Source: Cryomorphaceae bacterium | GTDB lineage: Bacteria; Bacteroidota; Bacteroidia; Flavobacteriales_D; Cryomorphaceae | DNA length: 44,460 nucleotides | Reading direction: 5' to 3' | NCBI GenBank assembly: GCA_003565555.1 | Contig: PXBH01000199.1 | Span: forward strand, 1-44,460 | Part shown: piece after piece, positions 31,936 through 41,069 of the stretch | Layout: every line of letters begins with the position of its first letter | Numbering within the stretch: position 1 is the first letter of the stretch | Notes under the pieces: model-generated | Database searches by the model: none | Seen by the model: only the letters and a program-made list of their open reading frames with translations | Told to the model about the DNA's origin: nothing | Made by a program: the position numbers and the translations under genes

Positions 31936-34900
31936 ATGAAAAGACAATTACTAAGATTAGCAGCGATTTTGTTCCTTTCGATTGCCGGGCTTACCTCGGT
32001 GAGCGGTCAAGGCTACACTTCGTCGAGCATGTCAGGCACGGTAGCGTCAGAGGACGAAACCTTGCCCGGAGCCACGGTAACCGCCGTTCATACCCCTTCG
32101 GGAACCACCTACGGAGCCATTACCAATGATCGGGGAAGATTTAATTTCAGCAACATGCGCGTAGGGGGTCCTTACGAAGTGAAAGTGACTTATGTGGGCT
32201 TTCAGGAACGCACATTTCAGAACATTAACCTTTCCCTCGGCCAAAACTATGTGCTCAATGTGCGGATGAGCCAAGGTGTGGATTTACCGTCTGTTGACAT
32301 TTCCGCTTTCAGCAACGAGCAATTGAACAGTGAGCGTACGGGAGCATCAACCCGTATCGGGAATGAGAAGGTTCAAACCATGCCTACCATCGACAGGGGG
32401 TTCAATGATTTCACCCGTCTTACGCCGCAGGCCAATATTTCCGGAGGGGCCATTTCAATAGCCGGAGCAAACAACCGATTCAATCAGGTTACCATCGACG
32501 GAGCGGTGAGCAATGATGTATTCGGGCTGTCCGCAACGGGTACCAACGGCGGACAAACGGGAACTTCTCCGATATCACTCGACGCCATTGAGGAATTCAA
32601 CGTCCAAATCGCACCTTACGATGTGCGTCAGGGAGGCTTTGGCGGCGGTGCAATCTCTGCCGTCACTCGGTCGGGAACCAATGAGGTGCAGGGTTCTGTA
32701 TATTATTACCACCGGAATCAAGACCTCACAGGTAAAACTCCCGGAAGCATTGAGCGCTTGAACCTTCTGAACGATCCGGAATTTGAAAGACAACGCTTTG
32801 ATAATTTTACGGATGACCAATGGGGTGCACGAATCGGCGGAGCGCTCGTAAAGGACAAGCTGTTCTATTTCGCGAACTTCGAACGCACCCGCAACGTAAG
32901 TCCCCTCGCTTTTGCACCCGGCACGGCGGAGTCTGTGGTAAGCGCCGATGATATCACTGCGGTTGAAAACATCGCCCGCGAAGTGTACGGTTATGACCCC
33001 GGAAATGCACTCGGCAGGCAAGAGACCACGAATGAGTCGATCAAAATTTTCGGACGTTTGGATTACAACATCAACGAAAAGCACAAGCTTACCCTGCGGC
33101 ATGCATATACGCGCGGTGAAGCCGTTCAGTTGTCGAGATCGCGAAATTCCGTCACTTTTTCAAACGGCGCCATACTGCGAGAAAGCACCACAAACTCAAC
33201 CGTGGCTGAGCTTAGCAGTGACTTCGGAAACGGCATGAGCAATAACCTTGTGGCCGGATTCACTTCTGTGAGAGAGCCGAGAACCACTCCGGGCGATCCC
33301 TTTCCCCGAGTGACCATCGCCCTCGGCGATGTTGCTACCGTCCGTTTGGGTGCCGAGCCTTTTTCAACGGTGAACCAACTTGATCAAGATATTTTCACCT
33401 TGACCGACAATTTCACGTTGTCCGGAGGTCGCCATACCATGACTTTCGGAACACACAACGAATTTTACAGTATTTACAATGCATTTATCGGTCAGGCCTT
33501 CGGAGATTACAGCTTCAGAAGCATTGATGATTTTGCAGCCGGACAGGCCAATGCCTTTACCGCCCAGTACAGCCGAACCGACAACCCGCGGGAGGGCGCT
33601 GAATTCAGGGCGGCGCAGTTCGGTATCTATGCGCAGGACGAGTTCCAAGTGACGGATCGTTTTAAAATGACTTACGGGGTGCGTTTTGATATGCCCGTGT
33701 ATTTCGATGATCCGCTTCGCAATGATGATTTCAACGAATCGGTGATCGGAAGAAACCTTACAGGTCAGGACAACAATGACCTTCCGAGGCCGGTGATTAT
33801 GCCTTCCCCCGGGGTAGGTTTCAACTGGGATGTTACCGGTGACCGCAGCACACAGTTGAGAGGTGGTACAGGGTTGTTTACCAGTAGGTTTCCTTTTGTG
33901 TGGGTGAGCGGTGCCTTTACACAGAATGGAATTCTCCTCGACCGCATCCAGCAATTCACCGGTCCGGATGATACGCCCGACATTCCTTTCGTTTCAGATC
34001 CGAACAACCAGCCCCGTCGCGACCCGGAAGCGTTCTCACCCGGCGGGAACATCACCGTAATTGATGAGAACTTTAAGCTTCCGCAGGTGTGGCGTACAAA
34101 CCTCGGAATCGACCAAGCTTTCGGTAACGGTTATGTGGCGACCCTCGACGCGATGTATTCGATGAACTTTAATTCCTTCAGGTTTACCAATATCAACCAA
34201 GCGGGCCCCATCGGTACCCTCAGCGGTGCTGATAATCGACTGATTTGGGCATCGGCCGGCGGAGACCGCAGGATGGTGCCGGCATATTCAGAGGTGGTCT
34301 ACGTGGACAATGTCAACGAGGGCTACTCTTGGAACATCACCGCGCAAGTGCAAAAGGCATTTCCCTTCGGACTTTTTGCCTCACTTTCGTATAGCTACAC
34401 GCGCTCAACGGATCTGTTTCCCGGTACATCTTCCCAAAACCAGTCGAACTACTACCGCGTGGCTACGGTAAACGGGAGCAACTTCGCACAAACCGCTAAC
34501 AACCCCTTCGATTCACGCAGCCGGGTCACAGGTTTGGTATCCTACAGGAAAGAGTATCTGAATAAAGCGGCCACCACGGTATCCGTATTTTACAACGGAC
34601 AAACCGGTGCGCCTTTCTCCTATGTTTACGGCGGCCGAAACGGAGGGGATGTGAACCGCTCTGCCTTCAGCGGTAGCTTAAGCAACCACTTTTCTCTGAT
34701 TTACGTTCCCAACCACGCGGGGGAGATCAACTTTACAGAATCGAACGGATTGAGTCCCGAAGAGCAATGGAGCCTCTTCAATGCTTACATTAACAACGAT
34801 CCATACCTGCGCGGCAGAAGGGGAGAGTATGCCGAGCGAAACGGTGCCCGAGCGCCCTTCACACATCAAATTGATGTGAAAATCCTGCAGGATATTTTCA

Positions 34901-35184
34901 CCGATATCGGACCCAACAGGAATACCCTGCAGCTCTCTTTTGACATCTTCAATTTCGCTAACCTGCTCAACCGAAATTGGGGGCGGCAATTCAATTTCGG
35001 GGAGAGCTTCTTCGATAACACTTCTCGCATCTTGAACCTCGAAGGCTACACCGATGACCTCGAGCCTGTTTTTTCTTTCAATACCAATGCAGCACCATTC
35101 GGCGAGCCCTATGAGACTTCTGACAGGCCGATCGGCGGTTCGCGCTGGGTGGGTATGATCGGTGTGCGCTACATTTTTAACTGA
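31936..35184 (+). CDS. Oar-like TonB-dependent outer membrane receptor
   Basis: A 1082-residue outer-membrane protein. The signal peptide ends near SVSGQ (about residue 24). A CarboxypepD_reg-like domain follows (about 29-110: SGTVASEDETLPGATVTA, GRFNFSNMRVGGPYEVKVTYVGF). The plug domain (about 130-240) has NRFNQVTIDGAVSNDVFG and GGAISAVTRSGTN, and the rest is a large beta-barrel ending in the aromatic strand VRYIFN. The layout matches Oar (Myxococcus) and its Bacteroidota relatives, which transport or display unknown substrates. There is no SusD partner next to it, so it is not a classical polysaccharide utilisation locus. A strong terminator follows. Confidence 0.9.
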   Translation: MKRQLLRLAAILFLSIAGLTSVSGQGYTSSSMSGTVASEDETLPGATVTAVHTPSGTTYGAITNDRGRFNFSNMRVGGPYEVKVTYVGFQERTFQNINLSLGQNYVLNVRMSQGVDLPSVDISAFSNEQLNSERTGASTRIGNEKVQTMPTIDRGFNDFTRLTPQANISGGAISIAGANNRFNQVTIDGAVSNDVFGLSATGTNGGQTGTSPISLDAIEEFNVQIAPYDVRQGGFGGGAISAVTRSGTNEVQGSVYYYHRNQDLTGKTPGSIERLNLLNDPEFERQRFDNFTDDQWGARIGGALVKDKLFYFANFERTRNVSPLAFAPGTAESVVSADDITAVENIAREVYGYDPGNALGRQETTNESIKIFGRLDYNINEKHKLTLRHAYTRGEAVQLSRSRNSVTFSNGAILRESTTNSTVAELSSDFGNGMSNNLVAGFTSVREPRTTPGDPFPRVTIALGDVATVRLGAEPFSTVNQLDQDIFTLTDNFTLSGGRHTMTFGTHNEFYSIYNAFIGQAFGDYSFRSIDDFAAGQANAFTAQYSRTDNPREGAEFRAAQFGIYAQDEFQVTDRFKMTYGVRFDMPVYFDDPLRNDDFNESVIGRNLTGQDNNDLPRPVIMPSPGVGFNWDVTGDRSTQLRGGTGLFTSRFPFVWVSGAFTQNGILLDRIQQFTGPDDTPDIPFVSDPNNQPRRDPEAFSPGGNITVIDENFKLPQVWRTNLGIDQAFGNGYVATLDAMYSMNFNSFRFTNINQAGPIGTLSGADNRLIWASAGGDRRMVPAYSEVVYVDNVNEGYSWNITAQVQKAFPFGLFASLSYSYTRSTDLFPGTSSQNQSNYYRVATVNGSNFAQTANNPFDSRSRVTGLVSYRKEYLNKAATTVSVFYNGQTGAPFSYVYGGRNGGDVNRSAFSGSLSNHFSLIYVPNHAGEINFTESNGLSPEEQWSLFNAYINNDPYLRGRRGEYAERNGARAPFTHQIDVKILQDIFTDIGPNRNTLQLSFDIFNFANLLNRNWGRQFNFGESFFDNTSRILNLEGYTDDLEPVFSFNTNAAPFGEPYETSDRPIGGSRWVGMIGVRYIFN

Positions 35185-35213
35185 GGCACATATTCTTGCT
35201 GTTAAACGCGCGA

Positions 35214-35251
35214 AAAGGCCGCGGATCTCTGATCTGCGGCCTTTGTTTTTT
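35214..35251 (+). terminator. rho-independent terminator after the Oar-like receptor
   Basis: AAAGGCCGCGGATC (35214-35227) pairs with GATCTGCGGCCTTT (35231-35244), one G-U wobble, around a TCT loop, followed by GTTTTTT. It lies 30 bases past the receptor stop and just before the convergent gene at 35262. Confidence 0.9.
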
Positions 35252-35261
35252 CGCAGATTTC

Positions 35262-36659
35262 TCAGCGCAGCCGCTCCCTGAGCAATTTTCTGAACTCTCG
35301 GCTGTTCGGCTCCCGGTAGGTGTAGTACACGTAGCCGTTATGGATGCGGATATTTTCGGGAAAGCTGTTTCTGAGCTTCATCGGCTTCCCGGCCCCTCCT
35401 GTATTTACATGGATCTCGCGGATAAAGGCCGCTCCGCCTTTATTGTGCAGCGCGTAACATTTTCCCGTGTAGCGGTCCTGAATCATTCCGCGGTAGCGCT
35501 CCCCGTCAAAATTGTGGTGGTACATGTATAGTGAATCCGTGGGGAATCCCAAACTGTCATGATAGTAGATTCGGCTGTTGAGCACGTCGAAAATCACAAG
35601 TGTGCGGTCCACCCCGAAAGCTTGGGTTTCCGGTCTTTTGTATTCTCCCGGATTGGGTTGAAACGAACCCCGACGCCACTCGGCATTGTGGCCGCGGTCA
35701 TTTTTGCTCCGCACGTAGGGGGCAAAAAATATGCGGTCGATTTTATATTCTTCTTCGAGCTCTTCCGCCTGCCTGCGCTGGGCATCGGTCAGCATGCGGT
35801 AGTCTCCCGGGGCATTTTTGAAGTATTCGTCATTGCGGATGTAGCGCACGGGATAAATATCCTGCGTAGATTCCAGATATACCCGATAGGTTACCTGAGG
35901 AATCAGAGGAAGCATCTCCGAAAAAAACCTGCTTCCGGGCATTACGGCGGCCAGTTTTTTCACTGTTTCCTCATAAAACTCGCCGGAAACATTTCGGGTA
36001 TAGATCTCGTCCCTTTCGCGGATCACCTCGAGTACGAAATTTACGCCGATCACCCAAAGACCTCCTGCCGGATCATGGTACAGCCCTGTGACGTGGTGGG
36101 GTAGGGTTATCCTTTTGAAGTCTTCACCGTAGAGATTGAAGTTTAGCGTGTTATTGAGATATGCCTCGCGGTATCGCGAGGTGCGCGGCTTGAACTCCAT
36201 GAAGTTGAGCAATACCAGAGTGTCACCGAGGAAAGCATAATCCAAGACGTTTTCAAAATCTTTTTGGTAGACGGTTTCTGATTTCGGTGCGGTGTAGATA
36301 TTAGAGGTTCGCGCGGATGACGGAGACATGTAGATCGTCATGGAATCCGTCCTGCGAAAATCTCGGTACAGTAGCCTGCGGTCGTGGTAGTCGGCATGGG
36401 TCGCTGTCAATTGCTCCCCGCGAACAATGTCAAAAGAAAATCTTCCGAAGGCGTCCGTGCGATCCGAATAGCGGCCGGAGCGCACTTTGGCACGGGTTAC
36501 GGGGCGCTCGGTTTCCGCATCCAGAAGAACTCCCGAAAAGGTTCTGCGCGACTGGGCTTCTGCCTCCGTACAGGAAAGCGGAATTAAAATTAAAAGCAGA
36601 ATGATTGCAGCCGGAATTTTCACGCAGGTAAATCGTTTTTCTGTAGCTGATATACCCAT
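35262..36659 (-). CDS. exported protein with carboxypeptidase-regulatory-like domain, unknown function
   Basis: 465 residues if started at ATG 36659. A GTG at 36623, giving MKIPAAIILLLILIPLSC, is an equally good start for the signal peptide, which ends near AEAQ. A CarboxypepD_reg-like beta-sandwich follows directly (RRTFSGVLLDAETERPVTRAKV to GRFSFDIVRGEQL). The remaining 350 residues are rich in aromatic and charged residues, with recurring short strands (LWVIGVNFVLEV, TLVIFDVLNSRIYYHDS) that suggest a beta-propeller. I do not recognise a family for that part. It is convergent with the Oar-like receptor and divergent from the second receptor. Confidence 0.78.
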   Translation of the reverse strand: MGISATEKRFTCVKIPAAIILLLILIPLSCTEAEAQSRRTFSGVLLDAETERPVTRAKVRSGRYSDRTDAFGRFSFDIVRGEQLTATHADYHDRRLLYRDFRRTDSMTIYMSPSSARTSNIYTAPKSETVYQKDFENVLDYAFLGDTLVLLNFMEFKPRTSRYREAYLNNTLNFNLYGEDFKRITLPHHVTGLYHDPAGGLWVIGVNFVLEVIRERDEIYTRNVSGEFYEETVKKLAAVMPGSRFFSEMLPLIPQVTYRVYLESTQDIYPVRYIRNDEYFKNAPGDYRMLTDAQRRQAEELEEEYKIDRIFFAPYVRSKNDRGHNAEWRRGSFQPNPGEYKRPETQAFGVDRTLVIFDVLNSRIYYHDSLGFPTDSLYMYHHNFDGERYRGMIQDRYTGKCYALHNKGGAAFIREIHVNTGGAGKPMKLRNSFPENIRIHNGYVYYTYREPNSREFRKLLRERLR

Positions 36660-36836
36660 CTCTTGCCGCCTTTGGACCGGGGGCCGGCAGAGGAAGGCAT
36701 AAGCATCTCCGAAAGATAGAAAAATGCCGGCGGTTCTCAACAGTATTGTCTCACCGTTGTTAGCACCGTGTCGCACATTAACTTTACAATACCGTTAGCA
36801 TAAATGATGTGAAACATGTTGATACATTGGTTTACA

Positions 36837-36890
36837 ATGAAGACCTTTGACCATTCGCTGAAAATAATCATAAAGACCTTATTTTGCTAA
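36837..36890 (+). other. possible 17-codon leader ORF upstream of the second receptor
   Basis: ATG AAG ACC through TAA encodes MKTFDHSLKIIIKTLFC in another frame and overlaps the putative TTG start of the receptor by seven bases. A TACATTGG sequence (one mismatch to TAnnTTTG) ends six bases before its ATG. It could be a translated leader, or the real N-terminus interrupted by a one-base difference, because the two frames joined together would read as a basic, hydrophobic signal sequence. Confidence 0.3.
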
Positions 36891-39310
36891 GAAGCAAAAT
36901 TCTGTGTCTGGTCATGACGGTTTTATGTTTCGGCATAAACGCCTCTTTTGCCCAAACCGGATTTAAAGGAAAAGTCTCCGACGGAGACTCCGGTGAACCC
37001 ATGCCTTTCACCAATGTGACACTGCTCAACCTCCCTGATTCGTCACTTGCGGGCGGCGCCACCACGGATGCAGACGGGAACTTTGAAATATCCTCAACTC
37101 CGGGCAATTTTCTGATCCGCATCACTTTTGTGGGCTACCGCGAGTACTACCGAGAGGTAGAAACGGAGGAAGGAAAGGTTAATAACCTCCGAAATCTGAA
37201 AATATCCCCGGACTCGAAATTACTGGACGAGTTTGAAGTTCAGGCCCTAAAATCCACCTTCAAGTCTGATATCGACAAGCGTGTATTCAACGTTGAGAAC
37301 AGCATTGTTGCCGAGGGCGGAACGGCCATAGATGTGCTTGAGACCTTGCCCTCCATACAAATTGATGAGGAAGGAGGCATCAGCATGCGGGGCAGCGGGG
37401 AGGTGATGATTTACATCAACGGACGCCCCACCAACCTCAGCGCCGATGACGCCGAAAGTATTCTTGCACAATTTCCCGCGAACAGCGTAAAAAATATTGA
37501 GTTGATTACCAACCCTTCTTCGAGATACGACGCCGCAGGCGCCGGGGGTATTATCAACATCATATTGAAAAAGAATACGAAAACCGGATTCAACGGTCAG
37601 ACCAATGCGGCCGTGGGAACGCGAAACAAATACACCTCAGGCCTGAACCTCAATTACGGCTCCGGAAAAACCAATTACTACCTTTCATACGCTTTCGACT
37701 ACAACGAACGCTTCGGAAAAAACGAAACAAGTCGGGAAAACTTCGGCGACGATGCCTCCCGCTTTCTGGACCAAGACTACTTTACCCTGACCACACGGCG
37801 AAACCATATGGTAAGGGTGGGAGCGGATCACAATTTCACTGAGCAGACCAACATCGGTTTCTACGGCAGGGCGAGTGTAGATAACAGGATTCGAAACAGG
37901 GACTACAACCAACTGCTGAGAAATTCTGAAGGACTTACCGACAGTTTGATTTTCAGAAATATTTGGGAAACCAACTTTCAGCAAAACTATGAGGCGGGCC
38001 TCAACTTCACCCACGAATTTGATACGGCCGGCACCAAACTCACGGCGAGCGCATCCTATGCGTACGATGACCGCGACCGGATGGAGGTATTCACCCAAAA
38101 TATCACCTACGGGAGCGGTGCAGCGGCTCCCTCGCGCAGGACTTTAGAAGAATTCGGCAGGCCGCGCAGCAATACGCTCATTCAGGCCCAAGCTGACTTT
38201 GAAAAATATCTCGGAGAATCGGGCAGGATAGAGGCCGGTTGGAAAACTACGGTTTCCTCCGAGCTACGCCCTCAGACCTTTGACATCTTTGACTTCGAGA
38301 CGGGTACCTTCAGCCGTGACCCGGAGGTCACCAACGAAGTCAGCCTCGACCGCCAAATTCATGCGCTGTATGCCATTTACCGCGGCGAATGGAACAAGGT
38401 AGGTTACCAATTGGGTTTGCGTGCAGAGCAAACCATAGATGTGCTTTACGATGAGAACAGCGATCAAAATTATGACCGCGATTATCTCGATCTTTTCCCG
38501 AGCGTCTACTTCACCTATGCCACAGGTGACAACAGTGATTTTATTGTGAATTACAGCAGACGTATTAACCGACCGGGGCTGTGGGGCTTGGCTCCCTTAC
38601 TCAATTTGCAAGATCCGCTGAATCAGCGAATCGGAAATCCGAACCTGAAGCCTTCATACACGGATAGTTACGAAATCGGCCAAGCCAAATCGTGGAAGAA
38701 TTATTTTATGACGGCTACTGTATTTCATCGAAGGACTTATGATACCATGACGCGAATTTTCGTAAGTGACGGAACGAGTACCGTGATGACCAGAGAAAAC
38801 CTGAACAATGAGTTCTCCACCGGCCTGGAAGTCATCAATCAGGTGGAAGCCGGGAATTGGTTTGACGCTACACTTACGGCAAATGTCTTTTACGCCGAGG
38901 TGGTGGGCGCGGTGGGAGAGGACGAATTTCGTCGCAGCAACTACAGTTGGACCGTCAGCCTCCTGTCAAACATTAAGCTGGGGGATATCGGTACGGCACA
39001 AATCACGGGAAATTACCGCGGGCCTATTGTTCGCCCGCAAGGGCTGATCAAGCCGCTCTACGGTATCAACGTGGGCTTCAGAAGAGAAGTACTGAAAGGC
39101 AAGGGCACCCTGGCCTTAAATGTTACCGATGTATTTAATACCCGCAGGTTCATCATCGATATCGACGATCCTCTTTTCGTGCAAAACCGGACTTTTGACT
39201 GGGAAACACAGATCGCCACAGTATCTTTCACCTACAGGTTCGGGGGATATAAAGAAAAACCGGGAGAGCGACGCGGCGGAGGCGGAGGGCCTGACGAGGA
39301 CGCATTTTAG
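36884..39310 (+). CDS. TonB-dependent receptor-like barrel protein (OMP_b-brl_3 type)
   Basis: An 808-residue outer-membrane protein starting at TTG. The signal peptide is LRSKILCLVMTVLCFGINASFAQ. A CarboxypepD_reg-like domain (about 27-110: FKGKVSDGDSGEPMPFTNVTL) and a plug follow, the plug having DVLETLPSIQIDEEGGISMRG and GRPTNLSADDAESILAQFP, then GAGGIINIILKKNT, typical of the PF14905-like family. The rest is barrel, ending with FTYRFGGYKEKPGERRGGGGGPDEDAF. The glycine-rich acidic tail lies after the last barrel strand, which is unusual. The TTG start is uncertain, since no ATG gives a full signal peptide. Substrate unknown. Confidence 0.85.
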   Translation: MLRSKILCLVMTVLCFGINASFAQTGFKGKVSDGDSGEPMPFTNVTLLNLPDSSLAGGATTDADGNFEISSTPGNFLIRITFVGYREYYREVETEEGKVNNLRNLKISPDSKLLDEFEVQALKSTFKSDIDKRVFNVENSIVAEGGTAIDVLETLPSIQIDEEGGISMRGSGEVMIYINGRPTNLSADDAESILAQFPANSVKNIELITNPSSRYDAAGAGGIINIILKKNTKTGFNGQTNAAVGTRNKYTSGLNLNYGSGKTNYYLSYAFDYNERFGKNETSRENFGDDASRFLDQDYFTLTTRRNHMVRVGADHNFTEQTNIGFYGRASVDNRIRNRDYNQLLRNSEGLTDSLIFRNIWETNFQQNYEAGLNFTHEFDTAGTKLTASASYAYDDRDRMEVFTQNITYGSGAAAPSRRTLEEFGRPRSNTLIQAQADFEKYLGESGRIEAGWKTTVSSELRPQTFDIFDFETGTFSRDPEVTNEVSLDRQIHALYAIYRGEWNKVGYQLGLRAEQTIDVLYDENSDQNYDRDYLDLFPSVYFTYATGDNSDFIVNYSRRINRPGLWGLAPLLNLQDPLNQRIGNPNLKPSYTDSYEIGQAKSWKNYFMTATVFHRRTYDTMTRIFVSDGTSTVMTRENLNNEFSTGLEVINQVEAGNWFDATLTANVFYAEVVGAVGEDEFRRSNYSWTVSLLSNIKLGDIGTAQITGNYRGPIVRPQGLIKPLYGINVGFRREVLKGKGTLALNVTDVFNTRRFIIDIDDPLFVQNRTFDWETQIATVSFTYRFGGYKEKPGERRGGGGGPDEDAF

Positions 39311-39357
39311 CGTCCCCGTATTACCTTCCGCGCGGTTTGAAAATGTCGAACTGAGTA

Positions 39358-40428
39358 TCAGTACCGCGTAACCAAGGCCAAGCCCGAAAAATCTTCCATC
39401 GCTTCCGGATCGGCAAAGACCACATCGCCTCCGTGTTTGATTTGTGCGGAGATGATTTCGTCTACCAAATCAGCAACGGCATCGGGTCCTGAGGTGCTGC
39501 CGTCATCTGCAATTTCTATGTTGGTGCCGTTCATTTTGCCCGGTTGATGGTATCCTTCCGCCACAAAGACCGTTTTACCCTTGCCCTCGTGTATGGCGCG
39601 CCACACTTGATTGAGATCGCTCTCGAGCAGGTTGGAACCTTTCGCTTTGTTCAGCTCTTCAAGACGCGCTTTATTCTTTTCTGCGATGTGGCGCTCCAAT
39701 ACTTTTCGGGCCTCTTTGATGACCTCATAAGCGGTGTAGTCCATCCTGTTTTTGTTCAGGTGTCCCGCTACGGCTTCCTTGTAGCCTGTTACATTCATGT
39801 AATGGTGAAAATTGCGCTCCTCTGTGCATACCACCACGGGAAGAACTTCTTTTTTCAGGATTTCCTGCATGGAGCGGTCCACCTTGCTGAAAAATTCTTC
39901 AATCATCTGCTCCGTCTTTCCCGCCATGGTTGATTTGAGCTTGTCGTCCACGTAATACATTTCGTTTTCAACAGGAAATTCATCTTCCACTTCAATAATT
40001 TCTTTCCCTTGTTCCGCTTTCAGAAGCCGTGCCGAATCTCTGCTCAGCACCAAGGCATAAAAACTCTGTCTTCGGTGCATGGCCTTCACGATATCCCGCA
40101 TGGCAAAACTCCGGTCCACCACGGCGCGGTTTTCCACACTGACGTCAAGGCGGACGAAATCGTGAAACTTCTCATTTACAAATATCAGCATGCTGTCTCG
40201 GTTGAGATTGTGGTCAATGTCTTCACCGAGTTGTTCCAGCTTTTTTTCTATAGCTTGCGCTGCGCTTTTCTCGCAGGTTTCTTTGACTTTTTGCAGTGCC
40301 TCCTTGGCGAAATTTTTATACTGAATGCTGTCCGCCTGATTGTCGGGGGCGGTGCGGTGGGTGTTAAAAATCAGTGTGACATTACAAGCCGTTGCTTCAG
40401 TTTGAAGCTTTGATATTAAGTCTTTCAT
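39358..40428 (-). CDS. aeRF1-like protein (baeRF, Balon-type hibernation factor candidate)
   Basis: A 356-residue protein of the bacterial archaeo-eukaryotic release factor (baeRF) group. The N-terminal part (1-100) begins with helical MKDLISKLQTEATACNVTLIFNTHRT. The middle domain has SFYALVLSRDSARLLKAEQGK. The C-terminal L7Ae-like domain ends GGDVVFADPEAMEDFSGLALVTRY. No GGQ peptide-release motif is present, so it is not expected to terminate translation. The group includes Balon, which binds the ribosomal A site and protects idle ribosomes in stress; a similar role is inferred here from fold and family resemblance only. It follows a small gene by 39 bases on the same strand, probably as an operon. 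Confidence 0.8.
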   Translation of the reverse strand: MKDLISKLQTEATACNVTLIFNTHRTAPDNQADSIQYKNFAKEALQKVKETCEKSAAQAIEKKLEQLGEDIDHNLNRDSMLIFVNEKFHDFVRLDVSVENRAVVDRSFAMRDIVKAMHRRQSFYALVLSRDSARLLKAEQGKEIIEVEDEFPVENEMYYVDDKLKSTMAGKTEQMIEEFFSKVDRSMQEILKKEVLPVVVCTEERNFHHYMNVTGYKEAVAGHLNKNRMDYTAYEVIKEARKVLERHIAEKNKARLEELNKAKGSNLLESDLNQVWRAIHEGKGKTVFVAEGYHQPGKMNGTNIEIADDGSTSGPDAVADLVDEIISAQIKHGGDVVFADPEAMEDFSGLALVTRY

Positions 40429-40467
40429 GAGGTGATTATTAAGGTTAGAGAATAAAATGAAGTCGGG

Positions 40468-40782
40468 TCAGATGCGCCCCCGAATATCGAGTTTCTTCAA
40501 CATCTCGGGCGAATATTCTCCCGCGTAGGCGCCGTATGCATCTACAAGGATACCGCGCAAATCGTCGTTTCCTTCAACCGCATATACAACGCTGGTGTCA
40601 CCGGGATTGCTTTTCCCCTCAAAACGGTAAAATTCAACGATTTCAAAATCTTCGGGATTCAGAGATACATCTGCGTCCTGATTGCAAATGAGCCGATTTC
40701 CCTCTTGCCGAAAATCGAGTTCGAAACCCCGCTTTTTGAGGTCGTCTGTAGCTTGTGATAAGGAGTCGTAGTTCTTAGGCAT
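40468..40782 (-). CDS. small conserved protein, often mislabelled PRPP synthetase
   Basis: A 104-residue acidic soluble protein. The start is at ATG 40782 (MPKNYDSLSQATDDLKKRGFELDF); the longer open frame upstream is unlike any homologue. Recognisable blocks are LNPEDFEIVEFYRFEGKSNPGD, VVYAVE and GILVDAYGAYAGEYSPEMLKKL. Databases often call such Bacteroidota proteins phosphoribosylpyrophosphate synthetase, but they are far too short and have no PRPP-binding motif, so that name should be ignored. Cotranscription with the aeRF1-like gene suggests a related stress role, which is inference. Confidence 0.8.
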   Translation of the reverse strand: MPKNYDSLSQATDDLKKRGFELDFRQEGNRLICNQDADVSLNPEDFEIVEFYRFEGKSNPGDTSVVYAVEGNDDLRGILVDAYGAYAGEYSPEMLKKLDIRGRI

Positions 40783-41069
40783 GTTTTTGGTTTGGCATGA
40801 AATTACACAGAATATTTCATAAGGAAGTTTGCCTCCTCCTGATTTAACGAAATTTCGATCTGCGGAATTCTTCTGAATCGCCCTTGACACAAGCGTTCGT
40901 TGTGTGCAGCGCAAAATGTTTGGCACCGTCAGGTAAAGGAAATGTTTGTGTGAAACCGGTTCTCAAGCGGGAGCAGGGCGCGCCTGTCTCGGGTGGGTTG
41001 GAGCCGGAGCGCAAGGCAGCTTGGGGTCTTTTCGCTCCGGAATTGCGCTGCGAAACGCACAGACAACCT
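40783..41069. other. intergenic region with two inverted repeats
   Basis: No gene is visible in these 287 bases. One inverted repeat, ACACAA (40887-40892) and TTGTGT (40900-40905), could be an operator for the small gene and aeRF1-like pair. A second, CCGGAGCG (41004-41011) and CGCTCCGG (41033-41040), has a 21-base loop and no T-run, and lies downstream of the exported orphan; it may be a weak terminator. I cannot find a convincing TAnnTTTG element. Confidence 0.35.

Noticed and set aside
31936-39310. polysaccharide utilisation locus (SusC/SusD) around the TonB-type receptors
   Set aside because: No SusD-like lipoprotein, glycoside hydrolase or hybrid sensor lies nearby. The first receptor resembles Oar and the second the PF14905-like barrel family.
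39358-40428. functional peptide-chain release factor
   Set aside because: No GGQ motif is visible and the order of domains fits the bacterial aeRF1-like group, so a release function is not supported.
40468-40782. phosphoribosylpyrophosphate synthetase as the function of the small protein
   Set aside because: True PRPP synthetases exceed 300 residues and have nucleotide- and PRPP-binding motifs. None of these is present in 104 residues.
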